A stretch of DNA of 64,000 nucleotides from Rubrivivax sp. (GTDB lineage Bacteria > Pseudomonadota > Gammaproteobacteria > Burkholderiales > Burkholderiaceae_C). The DNA lies in NCBI GenBank assembly GCA_030653385.1, contig JAURZM010000050.1:124001-188000 (forward strand). The letters run 5' to 3'. Shown here piece after piece: positions 48,361-57,457 of the stretch. The first letter of the stretch is position 1. Each line of letters opens with the position of its first letter. A program made the position numbers and the translations under genes. Below the pieces are notes generated by a model. The model did no database searches, had not been told where the DNA came from, and worked only from the letters and a program-made list of their open reading frames with translations.

Positions 48361-49194
48361 ATGAGCCATGAAGGGGCGGCGATGGGCATGGATGTGGTGG
48401 ACTACGAGATCAAGGGCGCAGAGATGCAGTACGTCGAGGTCGAACTCGACCCCGGCGAGGCTGCCGTCGGCGAAGCCGGCAGCATGTTCTACATGGAAGC
48501 CGGCATCGCGATGGACACCGTCTTCGGCGACGGCAGCGGCCAAAGCAGCGGTCTGCTGGGCAAGCTGCTGGGTGCCGGCAAGCGCCTGGTCACCGGCGAG
48601 TCGCTCTTCACCACCGTGTACACCAACAACAGCTCTGCCAAGCAGAAAGTGGCGTTTGGTGCACCCTACCCAGGCAAGATCCTGGCGATGGACCTGCGCC
48701 ACCTGGGCGGCACGCTGATCTGCCAGCGCGACGCCTTTTTGTGCGCGGCGCGTGGTGTGTCGCTGGGCATCGCCTTCCAGCGCAAGTTGACGGCCGGATT
48801 TTTTGGCGGCGAAGGTTTCATCATGCAGAAGCTTGAAGGTGACGGCCTGGCGTTTGTGCACGCCGGCGGCTCCATCCTGCGCCGCGAGCTGCATGCCGGC
48901 CAGACGCTCTTGGTGGACACGGGTTGCGTGGTGGCCTACACACCCAGCGTCAACTTCGAGGTGCAGTACGTGGGCAAGGTCAAGACCGCGCTGTTCGGCG
49001 GCGAGGGGCTGTTTTTTGCCAAGCTGACCGGCCCCGGCACGATCTGGCTGCAGAGCCTGCCCTTCAGCCGACTGGCATCGCGTGTGTTTGCGGCCGCACC
49101 ACAGATGGGCGGCCGGCGCGAAGAAAGTGCACTCGGGGGCCTGGCCGTGGGCGGCGGCTTGCTGGGTGGCATCTTGGGCGGTGACGACGAGTGA
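48361..49194 (+). CDS. TIGR00266/AIM24-family protein
   Basis: A 277-residue protein of the TIGR00266 family. Typical parts are [33 protein letters not shown], a double [12 protein letters not shown] pattern and the Gly-rich end ([16 protein letters not shown]). It is beta-helix-like, and the role is unknown. ATG 48361 is shown; ATG 48382 (MGMDVV) with a nearby AAGGGG is an alternative. Confidence 0.85.
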   Translation: MSHEGAAMGMDVVDYEIKGAEMQYVEVELDPGEAAVGEAGSMFYMEAGIAMDTVFGDGSGQSSGLLGKLLGAGKRLVTGESLFTTVYTNNSSAKQKVAFGAPYPGKILAMDLRHLGGTLICQRDAFLCAARGVSLGIAFQRKLTAGFFGGEGFIMQKLEGDGLAFVHAGGSILRRELHAGQTLLVDTGCVVAYTPSVNFEVQYVGKVKTALFGGEGLFFAKLTGPGTIWLQSLPFSRLASRVFAAAPQMGGRREESALGGLAVGGGLLGGILGGDDE

Positions 49195-49285
49195 TGCCGC
49201 TTACCTTCGGTCACCTGCTTGAACACCGCGTTGCGGTTCTGGCGGGCTTGTTCAGCGCCAAGCCAAGCGCCCGGCGAGACCCGTC

Positions 49286-50155
49286 ATGACGATCTGGCCG
49301 CCTTTCTGGCGCGCCATCGCCACCTGCCTGCACCCGCGTGTGCTGCTGTGGTCCTTGTTGCCGCTGACCGTGGCCGCGGCGGCCGTGGGTCTGCTGGGCT
49401 GGGCCTATTGGGAAACGGCCATCGATGGCATCCGCGCCGCCATGGACAGCTGGTCGATGAGCCAGACCGTGTTCCAGTGGCTGCACTCGGTGGGCGCGCC
49501 GCAGCTGCGGGTCATGGTGGCGCCGATGGTGGTGGTGGTGCTGGCGGTGCCGGTGGTGCTGCTGCTCACGCTGCTGCTGGTGGCTGCACTGGCCGCGCCG
49601 GCGGTGGTGCGCCTGGTCGCGGCACGCCACTACCCCGACCTGCAAGCCCTGCAGGGTGCCAGCTGGGCGCAAGGTGTACTGTGGTCGTTGGCCTGCACCT
49701 TGGCCGCGCTGCTGGCGCTGGCGCTCAGCGTGCCGCTGTGGCTGGTGCCGCCGCTGGTGATGGTGCTGCCGCCACTGATCTGGGGTTGGCTCACCTGCCG
49801 CGTGATGGCTTTCGACGTGCTCAGCCACCACGCCAGCGCGGGCGAAAGGCGGCAGGTGCTGCGCAGCCGCCGCTGGAGCCTGTTGGCCATGGGCATTCTG
49901 TGTGGTTATCTGGGCGCGCTGCCTTCACTCATCTGGGCCGCAGGCGGTGTGGCCTTTGTGCTGGCGCCGCTGCTGGCGCTGGTGGCGGTGTGGCTGTACA
50001 CCGTGGTCTTTGTTTTTGCGGCCTGCTGGTTTGCGCACTTCTGCCTGGGTGAACTGCAGCGCATCCGGCAAGGTGTGGCCGCGTCCATGGCGACGCAAGC
50101 CGCCGCCATCCCGCTTGAAGCTGCCAGCGTCCTGCCCACCGGATCCCCTTCATGA
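49286..50155 (+). CDS. EI24-domain membrane protein
   Basis: A 289-residue membrane protein with about six hydrophobic segments and an EI24/CysZ-like outline (FWRAIATCLHPRVLLWSLLP; WGWLTCRVMAFDVLSHHAS). Family members include sulfate permease CysZ, but substrate cannot be read from sequence. Its stop overlaps the next gene by 4 nt. Confidence 0.82.
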   Translation: MTIWPPFWRAIATCLHPRVLLWSLLPLTVAAAAVGLLGWAYWETAIDGIRAAMDSWSMSQTVFQWLHSVGAPQLRVMVAPMVVVVLAVPVVLLLTLLLVAALAAPAVVRLVAARHYPDLQALQGASWAQGVLWSLACTLAALLALALSVPLWLVPPLVMVLPPLIWGWLTCRVMAFDVLSHHASAGERRQVLRSRRWSLLAMGILCGYLGALPSLIWAAGGVAFVLAPLLALVAVWLYTVVFVFAACWFAHFCLGELQRIRQGVAASMATQAAAIPLEAASVLPTGSPS

Positions 50156-50943
50156 ACATCGGCCTCATCATCGTCGGCGACGAAATCCTCTCGGGCAAAC
50201 GCCAGGACAAACACCTGCCCAAGGTCATCGAACTGCTGGGTGCACGTGGGTTGTCGCTCAGCTGGGCACGTTACGTGGGCGACGACAGGCCGCGCATCAC
50301 GGCCGACCTGCAACATGCCTTCGGCAGTGGCGACCTGGTGTTCAGCTGCGGTGGCATCGGTGCCACGCCCGACGACCACACGCGCCAATGTGCGGCGGCC
50401 GCGGCCGGCGTCGAATTGCAGCTGCACCCGCAGGCCCGCGAACTGATCCTGGACCGCATGCGCGACGTGGCCGCCGAACAGGGACAAGCTTTCGAGCCCG
50501 AGCGGCCCGACAACCTGCACCGCCTGAACATGGGCGTGTTCCCGGCCGGTGCCCGCATCCTGCCCAACCCGTACAACAAGATTCCCGGCTTCTCGCTGGG
50601 CCACGTGCACTTTGTGCCGGGTTTCCCGGTGATGGCCTGGCCGATGATCGAATGGGTGCTGGACCAGCAGTACGCGCATCTGCACCGCAGCGAGCGGGTG
50701 CTCGAGCGCTCGGTGATCGTGTTCGGCGCCATGGAAGCCACCCTGACCCCCTTGATGGAAGACATCGAACGCCAGTTCCTGGGCATCAAGGTTTTCAGCC
50801 TGCCCAGCGTCGACCACCCGCACTGGGGTCGGCACATCGAACTGGGTGTCAAGGGTGCGGGCGACGGCGTGGCTGCGTTTGCCGCCCTGATACAAGGCCT
50901 GGAACGAGTTGGTGCGAAGTTGGGCCCTGAATTGGTGCGATAG
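50152..50943 (+). CDS. MoCF/CinA-N-like molybdopterin-binding-fold protein
   Basis: A 263-residue protein with GDEILSGKRQD at the N-terminus and CGGIGATPDDHT in the middle, the signature of the MoaB/Mog/CinA N-terminal fold. It ends with a C-terminal regulatory-like part. It may be a nucleotide- or molybdopterin-binding hydrolase. The EI24 gene overlaps upstream. Downstream is the glnA promoter region, part of which lies in this gene. Confidence 0.85.
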   Translation: MNIGLIIVGDEILSGKRQDKHLPKVIELLGARGLSLSWARYVGDDRPRITADLQHAFGSGDLVFSCGGIGATPDDHTRQCAAAAAGVELQLHPQARELILDRMRDVAAEQGQAFEPERPDNLHRLNMGVFPAGARILPNPYNKIPGFSLGHVHFVPGFPVMAWPMIEWVLDQQYAHLHRSERVLERSVIVFGAMEATLTPLMEDIERQFLGIKVFSLPSVDHPHWGRHIELGVKGAGDGVAAFAALIQGLERVGAKLGPELVR

Positions 50944-50986
50944 TCGCGGCGGTAACGAGCCTGTTTGGTGCGTTGGGCTGCACCAA
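50909..50986. promoter_or_regulatory. NtrC-like half-sites upstream of glnA
   Basis: TTGGTGCG occurs at 50909-50916, 50932-50939 and 50965-50972, and the inverse GCACCAA at 50980-50986. These match the TGGTGC/GCACCA halves of the NtrC site, although the last pair has the halves in reversed order relative to the classical site. They lie 60-140 bp upstream of the sigma-54-like promoter, as enhancers should. Confidence 0.6.
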
Positions 50987-51046
50987 GCTCATGCGTCTTG
51001 CGTCTGGCTGCCACCGGCATCGGGCCGGCTTGGCAGCCCGAGGCGT

Positions 51047-51062
51047 CGGCATGGAACCTGCT
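51047..51062 (+). promoter_or_regulatory. Sigma-54-like promoter of glnA
   Basis: CGGCATGGAACCTGCT contains GG at 51048-51049 and GC at 51060-51061, the GG-N10-GC spacing of -24/-12 elements. It differs from TGGCAC-N5-TTGCA at three positions. It stands 81 nt before the glnA start. Confidence 0.55.
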
Positions 51063-51142
51063 AAATTTGTTCGAGCCCGGGGCAGTGCCCAGGCTGCAAA
51101 ACACCCAACAACCACCCCCGAGTCCCGCTAGGAGAGATCTGC

Positions 51143-52558
51143 ATGGCAAAAACCGTCGCCGACGTGCTGAAGATGGTGAAGGACAACGAAATCAAGTTCG
51201 TTGACTTCCGCTTCACCGACACCCGCGGCAAGGAACAGCACGTGTCCGTGCCTGTGTCCCACTTCGACGAAGGCAAGTTCACCGACGGCCATGCCTTCGA
51301 CGGCTCTTCGATTGCCGGCTGGAAGGGCATCGAAGCCTCGGACATGCAGCTCATGCCCGACCCGAACACCGCCAACATCGACCCCTTCTTCGAAGAGCCC
51401 ACGCTGATCCTGACCTGCGACGTCATCGACCCCGCCGACGGCAAGCCCTATGAGCGCGACCCGCGTTCGCTGGCCAAGCGCGCCGAGGCCTACATGAAGA
51501 GCACCGGCCTGGGCGACGCCGCCTTCTTCGGCCCCGAACCGGAGTTTTTTGTCTTCGACAGCGTGCGTTGGGGCAACGACATGTCGGGCTGCTTCAGCAA
51601 GATCGAAAGCGAAGAAGCGGCCTGGAACACGGGCAAGGAATACGAACACGGCAACACGGGCTTCCGCCCCAGCGTGAAGGGTGGCTACTTCCCGGTGCCG
51701 CCGGTGGACAGCGGACAAGACCTGCGCTCCGAGATGTGCCTGATCCTGGAGTCGGTGGGTATCCCGGTTGAAGTGCACCACCACGAAGTGGCCAACGCCG
51801 GCCAGATGGAGATCGGCACCAAGTTCAGCACGCTGGTCCAGCGCGCCGACTGGGTGCAGCTGCAGAAGTACGTGATCCACAACGTGGCCCACGCCTACGG
51901 CAAGACAGCCACCTTCATGCCCAAGCCCATCGTCGGCGACAACGGCAGCGGCATGCACGTGCACCAGAGCGTCTGGAAGGACGGCAAGAACCTGTTCGCC
52001 GGTGACGGCTACGCCGGCCTGAGCGACTTTGCGCTGTACTACATCGGCGGCATCATCAAACACGCCCGTGCGCTGAACGCCATCACGAACCCCGGCACCA
52101 ACAGCTACAAGCGCCTGGTGCCCGGCTTCGAAGCACCGGTGAAGCTGGCTTATTCGGCCAAGAACCGCTCGGCCTCGATCCGCATCCCCTACGTGGCCAA
52201 CCCCAAGGGCCGCCGCGTGGAAGCGCGTTTCCCCGACCCCTTGATGAACCCTTACCTGGGTTTTGCGGCCTTGCTGATGGCCGGCCTGGACGGCGTGGAA
52301 AACAAGATCCACCCCGGCGAAGCTGCCACCAAGGACCTTTACCACCTGCCGCCCGAAGAAGACGCGAAGATCCCCACCGTCTGCAACAGCCTGGACCAGG
52401 CGCTGGAATACCTGGACAAGGGCCGTGCATTCCTGACCAAGGGTGGGGTCTTCACCGACGCCTACATCGACGCCTACATCGAACTGAAGATGCAGGAAGT
52501 GACGCGCTTCCGCATGGCCACGCACCCGGTGGAATTCGACATGTACTACACGCTGTGA
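51143..52558 (+). CDS. glnA: Glutamine synthetase, type I
   Basis: A 471-residue GlnA that joins ammonia to glutamate with ATP. It has the N-terminal [14 protein letters not shown], the active-site DGSSIAGW, metal/ATP-site segments ([10 protein letters not shown], then [17 protein letters not shown]) and NRSASIRIP. The adenylylation Tyr is about residue 400 in DLYHLPPEE, so it is of the regulated GSI-beta type. AGGAGAG precedes ATG 51143. It is followed by a terminator and then by the ntrB-ntrC pair. Confidence 0.97.
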   Translation: MAKTVADVLKMVKDNEIKFVDFRFTDTRGKEQHVSVPVSHFDEGKFTDGHAFDGSSIAGWKGIEASDMQLMPDPNTANIDPFFEEPTLILTCDVIDPADGKPYERDPRSLAKRAEAYMKSTGLGDAAFFGPEPEFFVFDSVRWGNDMSGCFSKIESEEAAWNTGKEYEHGNTGFRPSVKGGYFPVPPVDSGQDLRSEMCLILESVGIPVEVHHHEVANAGQMEIGTKFSTLVQRADWVQLQKYVIHNVAHAYGKTATFMPKPIVGDNGSGMHVHQSVWKDGKNLFAGDGYAGLSDFALYYIGGIIKHARALNAITNPGTNSYKRLVPGFEAPVKLAYSAKNRSASIRIPYVANPKGRRVEARFPDPLMNPYLGFAALLMAGLDGVENKIHPGEAATKDLYHLPPEEDAKIPTVCNSLDQALEYLDKGRAFLTKGGVFTDAYIDAYIELKMQEVTRFRMATHPVEFDMYYTL

Positions 52559-52597
52559 AGCGTGCAGGCCGCCCGGCCTGCAGCAGGCTTCGTCCAG

Positions 52598-52629
52598 AGG
52601 GCAACTTCCGACAGGGGGTTGCCCTTTTT
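52598..52629 (+). terminator. Terminator after glnA
   Basis: AGGGCAAC (52598-52605) pairs with GTTGCCCT (52618-52625), followed by a T-tract to 52629. A second GC hairpin (GCAGGCC/GGCCTGC) lies just upstream near 52564-52581. Confidence 0.8.
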
Positions 52630-52698
52630 CCTGGGCACTGCGCGGCGTGGGCGCATGCCTCTTTGCGGTGCGGCAATGGCCTGCGCCACAATGCGCCC

Positions 52699-53253
52699 AT
52701 GGCTGAAAACCCCTGCCTTTGCCGGCGACCGCGGCCCGCGTCGCGCTCGACTTTGCTCCTGGCGCCGTTCTTGGCATCTCTGCTGGCGCTGAGTCATGGG
52801 CCCGCGCAGGCCCAGGACGGGTCCAAACCGGTCTACCGCTGCCCCGGCCCGCCGGTGCTGTACACCGACGCGCTGTCGCCGCAAGACGCACGCGACAAAG
52901 GCTGCCGCACCATCGAAGGCGCGCCCATCACCATCGTGCAGGCGCCGCCGCGGCCGCGCCCGACGGCTTCGGCAGCTTCGGCACCACGGCCCGGTGACTC
53001 GCGTGTCGACCCTGCCGCGCAGCGGGCGCGCGACAACGATGCACGCCGCATCCTGTCCGACGAGCTGCGGCGTGAAGAAGAACGGCTGACCGCGATGCAG
53101 GCCGAGTTCAACGGCGGTGAACCCGAGCGCCGTGGCGACGAACGCAACTTCGCGCGCTACACCGAGCGCGTGGCCGAGATGAGAGCCGCCATCCAGCGCA
53201 AGGAAGCCGACATCGCCGCCATCCGGCGCGAGATCGCCAAGCTGCCTTCATGA
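52699..53253 (+). CDS. Exported DUF4124-like protein between glnA and ntrB
   Basis: A 184-residue protein starting at ATG 52699. A signal peptide (STLLLAPFLASLLAL...AQA) is followed by a short DUF4124-like segment (VYRCPGPPVLYTDALS) and a charged coiled coil at the C-terminus (LRREEERLTAMQAEF, YTERVAEMRAAIQ). Genes of this type commonly stand here in Burkholderiales; the role is unknown. It overlaps the ntrB start (ATGA). Confidence 0.8.
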   Translation: MAENPCLCRRPRPASRSTLLLAPFLASLLALSHGPAQAQDGSKPVYRCPGPPVLYTDALSPQDARDKGCRTIEGAPITIVQAPPRPRPTASAASAPRPGDSRVDPAAQRARDNDARRILSDELRREEERLTAMQAEFNGGEPERRGDERNFARYTERVAEMRAAIQRKEADIAAIRREIAKLPS

Positions 53254-54464
53254 GCGACCCTGTGGCGGCTGTTGCGCCCGGCCATGCCGAAGGCGCAGCC
53301 GCCGGCTTCGAGGCCTTCGACCAGCTGGCCACGATGGTGGCGCTCATCGACCCCAGCGGCCATTGCCTGACCGCCAACTCGGCGCTCGAAAACACACTCG
53401 GCCTGTCACGCCGGGCACTGAAGCGCAGCCTGGTCTTCGACTGGCTGAACGATGCCGCGCCGCTGCGCGAGACGCTGCTGGCCGTGTCCAGCAACCACGT
53501 GGCCACCAGCCGCTTCGACGCCGCGATGCGCCGCCCGTCGGCCAGCGGTGAACTGCCCGTGCATGTGATCGTGAGCCAGACCGAATGGCCCGAACGTGTG
53601 CTGGTGGAGATGATCGAAATCGAACAGCAGACACGCCTGGACCGCGAAGAACGCGCCCACACGCTGGCGCAGAGCAACAAGGACCTGGTGCGCAACCTGG
53701 CGCACGAGATCAAGAACCCGCTGGGTGGCATCCGTGGTGCGGCGCAGCTGCTGGCGATGGAGTTGTCGGGCAGGGGAGGCTCTGCCGACCAGCCCGAACC
53801 CCCTCCGGGGGCGGTTCGTCGCGCAGCGACGAACCAGGGGGCCTTGAGCAGCAAGGAACTGACCGAATACACCCGCGTCATCATCCAGGAGGCCGACCGC
53901 CTGCAGGCCCTGGTCGACCGTCTGCTGGCGCCGCACCGGCGCCCGCACGTGGTGGCCGACGTCAACATCCACGAGGTCTGCGAACGGGTGCGCTCCTTGA
54001 TCCTGGCTGAATACCCGCGCGGGCTGAGCGTGACACGCGACTACGACACCAGCATCCCCGAGTTCCGTGGTGACCGCGAGCAACTGATCCAGGCGGTGCT
54101 GAACATCGCGCACAACGCCACCCAGGCCCTGGCTGGTGGCAGCCTGGCGGACGATTCGCCCTACACCGGGCGCATCGCCAGGGGCGACGCACGGCTGGCG
54201 CTGCGCACAAGGGTGGCCCGCCAGGCCACCTTCGGGCGCCAGCGCTTTCGTCTGGCACTGGAATTGCATATCGAGGACAACGGTCCAGGCGTGCCCGAGG
54301 ACATCCAAGATCGCATCTTTCACCCGCTGGTGAGTGGGCGCGAAGGCGGTTCCGGGCTCGGCCTGACGTTGGCGCAGACCTTCGTGCAACAGCACCACGG
54401 CACGATCGAATGTGACAGCGTCCCTGGACGGACGGTGTTCAAGATCTTGATTCCCTTGCCCTGA
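53250..54464 (+). CDS. glnL: Nitrogen regulation sensor kinase NtrB
   Basis: A 404-residue NtrB. A PAS domain covers about residues 20-130. The H-box NLAHEIKNPLGG has His152. The ATPase part has N-box ALNIAHNATQAL and G-boxes EDNGPGVPE and GGSGLGLT. It phosphorylates NtrC under nitrogen limitation. An unusual in-frame insertion at about residues 174-201 is encoded by a palindromic repeat and makes the protein longer than usual (about 350). Confidence 0.95.
   Translation: MSDPVAAVAPGHAEGAAAGFEAFDQLATMVALIDPSGHCLTANSALENTLGLSRRALKRSLVFDWLNDAAPLRETLLAVSSNHVATSRFDAAMRRPSASGELPVHVIVSQTEWPERVLVEMIEIEQQTRLDREERAHTLAQSNKDLVRNLAHEIKNPLGGIRGAAQLLAMELSGRGGSADQPEPPPGAVRRAATNQGALSSKELTEYTRVIIQEADRLQALVDRLLAPHRRPHVVADVNIHEVCERVRSLILAEYPRGLSVTRDYDTSIPEFRGDREQLIQAVLNIAHNATQALAGGSLADDSPYTGRIARGDARLALRTRVARQATFGRQRFRLALELHIEDNGPGVPEDIQDRIFHPLVSGREGGSGLGLTLAQTFVQQHHGTIECDSVPGRTVFKILIPLP
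53799..53841. repeat. Palindromic repeat element inside ntrB
   Basis: GGTTCGTCGC (53813-53822) and GCGACGAACC (53826-53835) form a perfect 10-bp stem with a 3-nt loop. An outer pair CCCCCT (53799-53804) and AGGGGG (53836-53841) surrounds it. The element is in frame and adds a Pro/Gly/Arg-rich stretch to NtrB. A relative with similar ends lies at 56006-56042. Confidence 0.8.
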
Positions 54465-54493
54465 CGAGCCCTTCACCGGGCGCAGCACCACGC

Positions 54494-56005
54494 ATGAAAC
54501 CCATCTGGGTCGTCGACGACGACCAATCCATTCGATTCGTGCTGGAAAAGGCGCTGGCCCGCGAGCAGTTCAGCGTGCGCCTGTTTTCCAACCCACGCGA
54601 CGTGGTCAAGGCCCTGGAAGACGATTCACCGCAGGTGCTGGTCAGCGACATCCGCATGCCCGGCGGCAGTGGCATCGACCTGCTGGCCCAGGTGAAACAG
54701 CGGCTGCCGGGGCTGCCGGTGATCATCATGACGGCGTTTTCAGACCTGGACAGCGCCGTCAGCGCCTTCCAGGGCGGTGCCTTCGAGTACCTGCCCAAGC
54801 CTTTCGACGTGACCGCGGCGGTGGAACTGATCCGCCGCGCGGTGCAGGAAAGCCTGCGTGAAGAAGTGGTCGAAACCTCGTCGGCGCAAGCCCCCGAGAT
54901 GCTGGGCCAGGCGCCGGCCATGCAGGACGTGTTCCGTGCCATCGGCCGCTTGAGCCAGAGCAACGTCACGGTCATGATCACCGGCGAATCGGGCACCGGC
55001 AAGGAACTGGTGGCGCGCGCGCTGCACAAACACAGCCCGCGCAGCAACGGGCCCTTCGTGGCGATCAACACCGCGGCCATTCCGAAAGACCTGCTGGAAA
55101 GCGAACTCTTCGGCCACGAACGAGGCGCCTTCACCGGTGCGCAGGCCACACGGCGCGGCCGCTTCGAGCAGGCCGACGGTGGCACGCTGTTCCTGGACGA
55201 AATCGGGGACATGCCCTTCGACCTGCAGACCCGTCTGCTGAGGGTGCTGAGCGACGGCCAGTTCTACCGTGTGGGCGGCCACCAGCCGCTGAAGAGCAAT
55301 GTGCGTGTCATCGCCGCCACGCACCAGAACCTGGAAGAGCGGGTGCGCCAGGGGGTGTTCCGCGAAGACCTGTACCACCGCCTGAACGTCATCCGCCTGC
55401 GCCTGCCACCGCTGCGCGAAAGGCGCGAAGACATCCCGATGCTGACGCGCCTGTTCCTGGGCAAGAGCGCGCGTGAACTGGGCGTGGACGCCAAGCGCAT
55501 CACCGACGAAGCGCTGGCCCGCCTGGCCGGTTTCGACTTTCCGGGCAATGTGCGCCAGCTGGAGAACCTGTGCCACTGGCTGACCGTGATGGCACCCGCG
55601 CAGGTGGTCGAGGCGAAGGACCTGCCGGCCGAGTTGCTGGACGCCGGCGCATCGGCCGGTTCTGCCACGCCTGCTGCGGTGGCCGCGACGGACACGTCGG
55701 GCCATGCGGCTGGCATGGCCGCCGCGGCCAGTGTGCCGCTGCGTTCACCGGCACCTGAAGGCAGCGCAGCGCCCGTGCCTGCGCCGCCACCGGGCTGGTT
55801 GGCCGACCTGCGCCGCGATGCACGCAAGCGCCTGGATGCGCACGAAGCCGAGGTCTGGGAATCGCTGACCCAGCAGTTCGAAGCCACGCTGATCCAGACC
55901 GCGCTGGAAATCACCCGCGGCCGCCGCATCGAAGCCGCGCAGCGGCTGGGGATCGGACGCAACACGATCACGCGCAAGATTCAGGAACTGGGTCTTCCGG
56001 ATTAG
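54494..56005 (+). CDS. glnG: Nitrogen regulation response regulator NtrC
   Basis: A 503-residue NtrC. The receiver has Asp52 in VSDIRMPG. The AAA+ domain has Walker A GESGTGKE (164-171) and the sigma-54 contact GAFTGA (211-216). The C-terminal Fis-type helix-turn-helix (TRGRRIEAAQRLGIGRNTIT) binds DNA. An Ala/Pro linker of about 70 residues precedes it. It activates sigma-54 promoters such as the candidate at 51047. It starts 29 nt after ntrB. Confidence 0.96.
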   Translation: MKPIWVVDDDQSIRFVLEKALAREQFSVRLFSNPRDVVKALEDDSPQVLVSDIRMPGGSGIDLLAQVKQRLPGLPVIIMTAFSDLDSAVSAFQGGAFEYLPKPFDVTAAVELIRRAVQESLREEVVETSSAQAPEMLGQAPAMQDVFRAIGRLSQSNVTVMITGESGTGKELVARALHKHSPRSNGPFVAINTAAIPKDLLESELFGHERGAFTGAQATRRGRFEQADGGTLFLDEIGDMPFDLQTRLLRVLSDGQFYRVGGHQPLKSNVRVIAATHQNLEERVRQGVFREDLYHRLNVIRLRLPPLRERREDIPMLTRLFLGKSARELGVDAKRITDEALARLAGFDFPGNVRQLENLCHWLTVMAPAQVVEAKDLPAELLDAGASAGSATPAAVAATDTSGHAAGMAAAASVPLRSPAPEGSAAPVPAPPPGWLADLRRDARKRLDAHEAEVWESLTQQFEATLIQTALEITRGRRIEAAQRLGIGRNTITRKIQELGLPD

Positions 56006-56042
56006 GGCCCCCAGGCTCACTGCGTTCGCCACCCCCCGAGGG
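56006..56042. repeat. C/G-rich repeat element after ntrC
   Basis: The element begins GGGCCCCCAGGCTCACTG and ends CACCCCCCGAGGG. Reversed, its ends match the palindrome in ntrB (CCCTC-CGGGGG at one end and GGGGGCC at the other). It follows the ntrC stop directly. Confidence 0.6.
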
Positions 56043-56046
56043 AGCT

Positions 56047-56078
56047 CGACCCGGACCGGGAGACCCGGATCCGGGTCG
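56047..56078. terminator. Bidirectional terminator between ntrC and xth
   Basis: CGACCCGGA (56047-56055) pairs with TCCGGGTCG (56070-56078), and GACCCGGATCCGGGTC at 56062-56077 is itself a perfect palindrome. A pyrimidine-rich tract follows. It lies between two convergent genes. Confidence 0.65.
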
Positions 56079-56091
56079 GTCTTCCTTTCTT

Positions 56092-56862
56092 CTACACCTC
56101 CTCCAGCGTCACCACCACCGGCGCGTGGTCGCTGGGCCTTTCGTTCTTTCGTGGCAGCTTGTCGATGAGGCAGGCGGTGACGCGGGGTTTCAGCGCTGAA
56201 CTGACCAGGATGTGGTCGATGCGCAGGCCCTGGTTCTTGCGGAACGCCAGGTTGCGGTAGTCCCACCAGCTCCAGCTCTTGATGGGCTGCTCGAAGAGGC
56301 GGAAGGCATCGGTCAGACCCAGTGCCAGCAGGCGCTGGAACTGGGCCCGTTCTTCGGGGGTGCAGTGGATCTGGCCCATCCAGCCGATGGGGTCGTAGAC
56401 ATCGCGGTCGTCGGGCGCGACGTTGAAGTCACCCATCAGCACCAGCTGCGGGTGCTGCGCCAGTTCCTCGCGCACCCAGTCGTGCAGTGCGTCCTGCCAG
56501 CGCATCTTGTAGACGAACTTGTCGCTGTCGGGCGCCTGGCCGTTGGGGAAGTAGGCGCCGATGACACGCACACCGGCCACGGTGCCGGCAATGACCCGCG
56601 CCTGCACGTCATCAAGACCCACCAGGTTCTTGGTCACCGCCTCGGCCGGTGTGCGGCTGAGCAGGGCCACGCCGTTGTAGGTTTTCTGGCCGAACCACTG
56701 CACCGAATATCCCGCAGCCTGGATCGCGGCGGCCGGAAACTTGTCGTCGGTCAGTTTGGTTTCCTGCAGCGCCAACACGTCCACCGGGTTGGCGGCCAGC
56801 CAGTCCAGCACCTGCGGCAGGCGCACGGCCAGTGAGTTGACGTTCCAGGTGGCAAGCTGCAT
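56092..56862 (-). CDS. xth: Exodeoxyribonuclease III
   Basis: A 256-residue ExoIII/AP endonuclease. Catalytic motifs are TWNVNSL, LQETKL (Glu), GDFNVAP (Asp/Asn) and SDHAPV (Asp/His). It repairs abasic sites and trims 3' ends. It is convergent with ntrC and reads toward it. Confidence 0.94.
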   Translation of the reverse strand: MQLATWNVNSLAVRLPQVLDWLAANPVDVLALQETKLTDDKFPAAAIQAAGYSVQWFGQKTYNGVALLSRTPAEAVTKNLVGLDDVQARVIAGTVAGVRVIGAYFPNGQAPDSDKFVYKMRWQDALHDWVREELAQHPQLVLMGDFNVAPDDRDVYDPIGWMGQIHCTPEERAQFQRLLALGLTDAFRLFEQPIKSWSWWDYRNLAFRKNQGLRIDHILVSSALKPRVTACLIDKLPRKNERPSDHAPVVVTLEEV

Positions 56863-56918
56863 GACGTTTCAGTTCAGTGGTTGTTCGGGTCCGCCCGTTT
56901 GGCGCTGTGCGAGCAGCT

Positions 56919-57443
56919 TCAGCGGCGGTAGGTCACGAAGGCAAAGCCTGGGGTGTCGGGCGCGGTGCTGGCATGGGCCTCGCGCTGAACCTCGCGGAAC
57001 AGCTGGCGGTCGAAGGCCGGGAACACGGTGTCGCCGGTGTAGTCGCGGTCGATCTCGGTCAGCTCCAGCGTGTGGGCCAGCGGCAGCGCTTGCGCGTACA
57101 GCTCTCCACCGCCGATGACAAACACACGTCGCGCGTCAGTGCTGGCCGCCACCGCAGCCAGCGCGGCCTGCAGTGAAGGCTGGGTTTCTGCGCCAGCGGC
57201 CTGCCACTGGGCTTGCCGCGTGACCACCAGGTTGCGTCGGCCCGGCAGCGGGCGAAAGCGTTCGGGCAGCGAGTCCCAGGTCTTTCGACCCATGATCACG
57301 GCATGGCCGGCGGTGGTCTTGCGGAAGTGCTGGCTGTCGGCCGGCAGGTGCCACAGCAACTGGTTGCCACCGCCGATGACGCCGTTTCTCGCCACGGCGG
57401 CGATCAGGACCACTTCAAGTTCAGATGAAGATGCAGGGGACAT
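56919..57443 (-). CDS. folA: Dihydrofolate reductase
   Basis: A 174-residue DHFR. It has IAAVARNGVIG near the start, WHLPADSQHF with the catalytic acidic Asp, GRKTWDSLP and VIGGGELY. It reduces dihydrofolate made by thymidylate synthase. The thyA gene ends 14 nt upstream in the same direction, so thyA and folA form one unit. Confidence 0.95.
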   Translation of the reverse strand: MSPASSSELEVVLIAAVARNGVIGGGNQLLWHLPADSQHFRKTTAGHAVIMGRKTWDSLPERFRPLPGRRNLVVTRQAQWQAAGAETQPSLQAALAAVAASTDARRVFVIGGGELYAQALPLAHTLELTEIDRDYTGDTVFPAFDRQLFREVQREAHASTAPDTPGFAFVTYRR

Positions 57444-57457
57444 GGCGGAAGGCCCTT

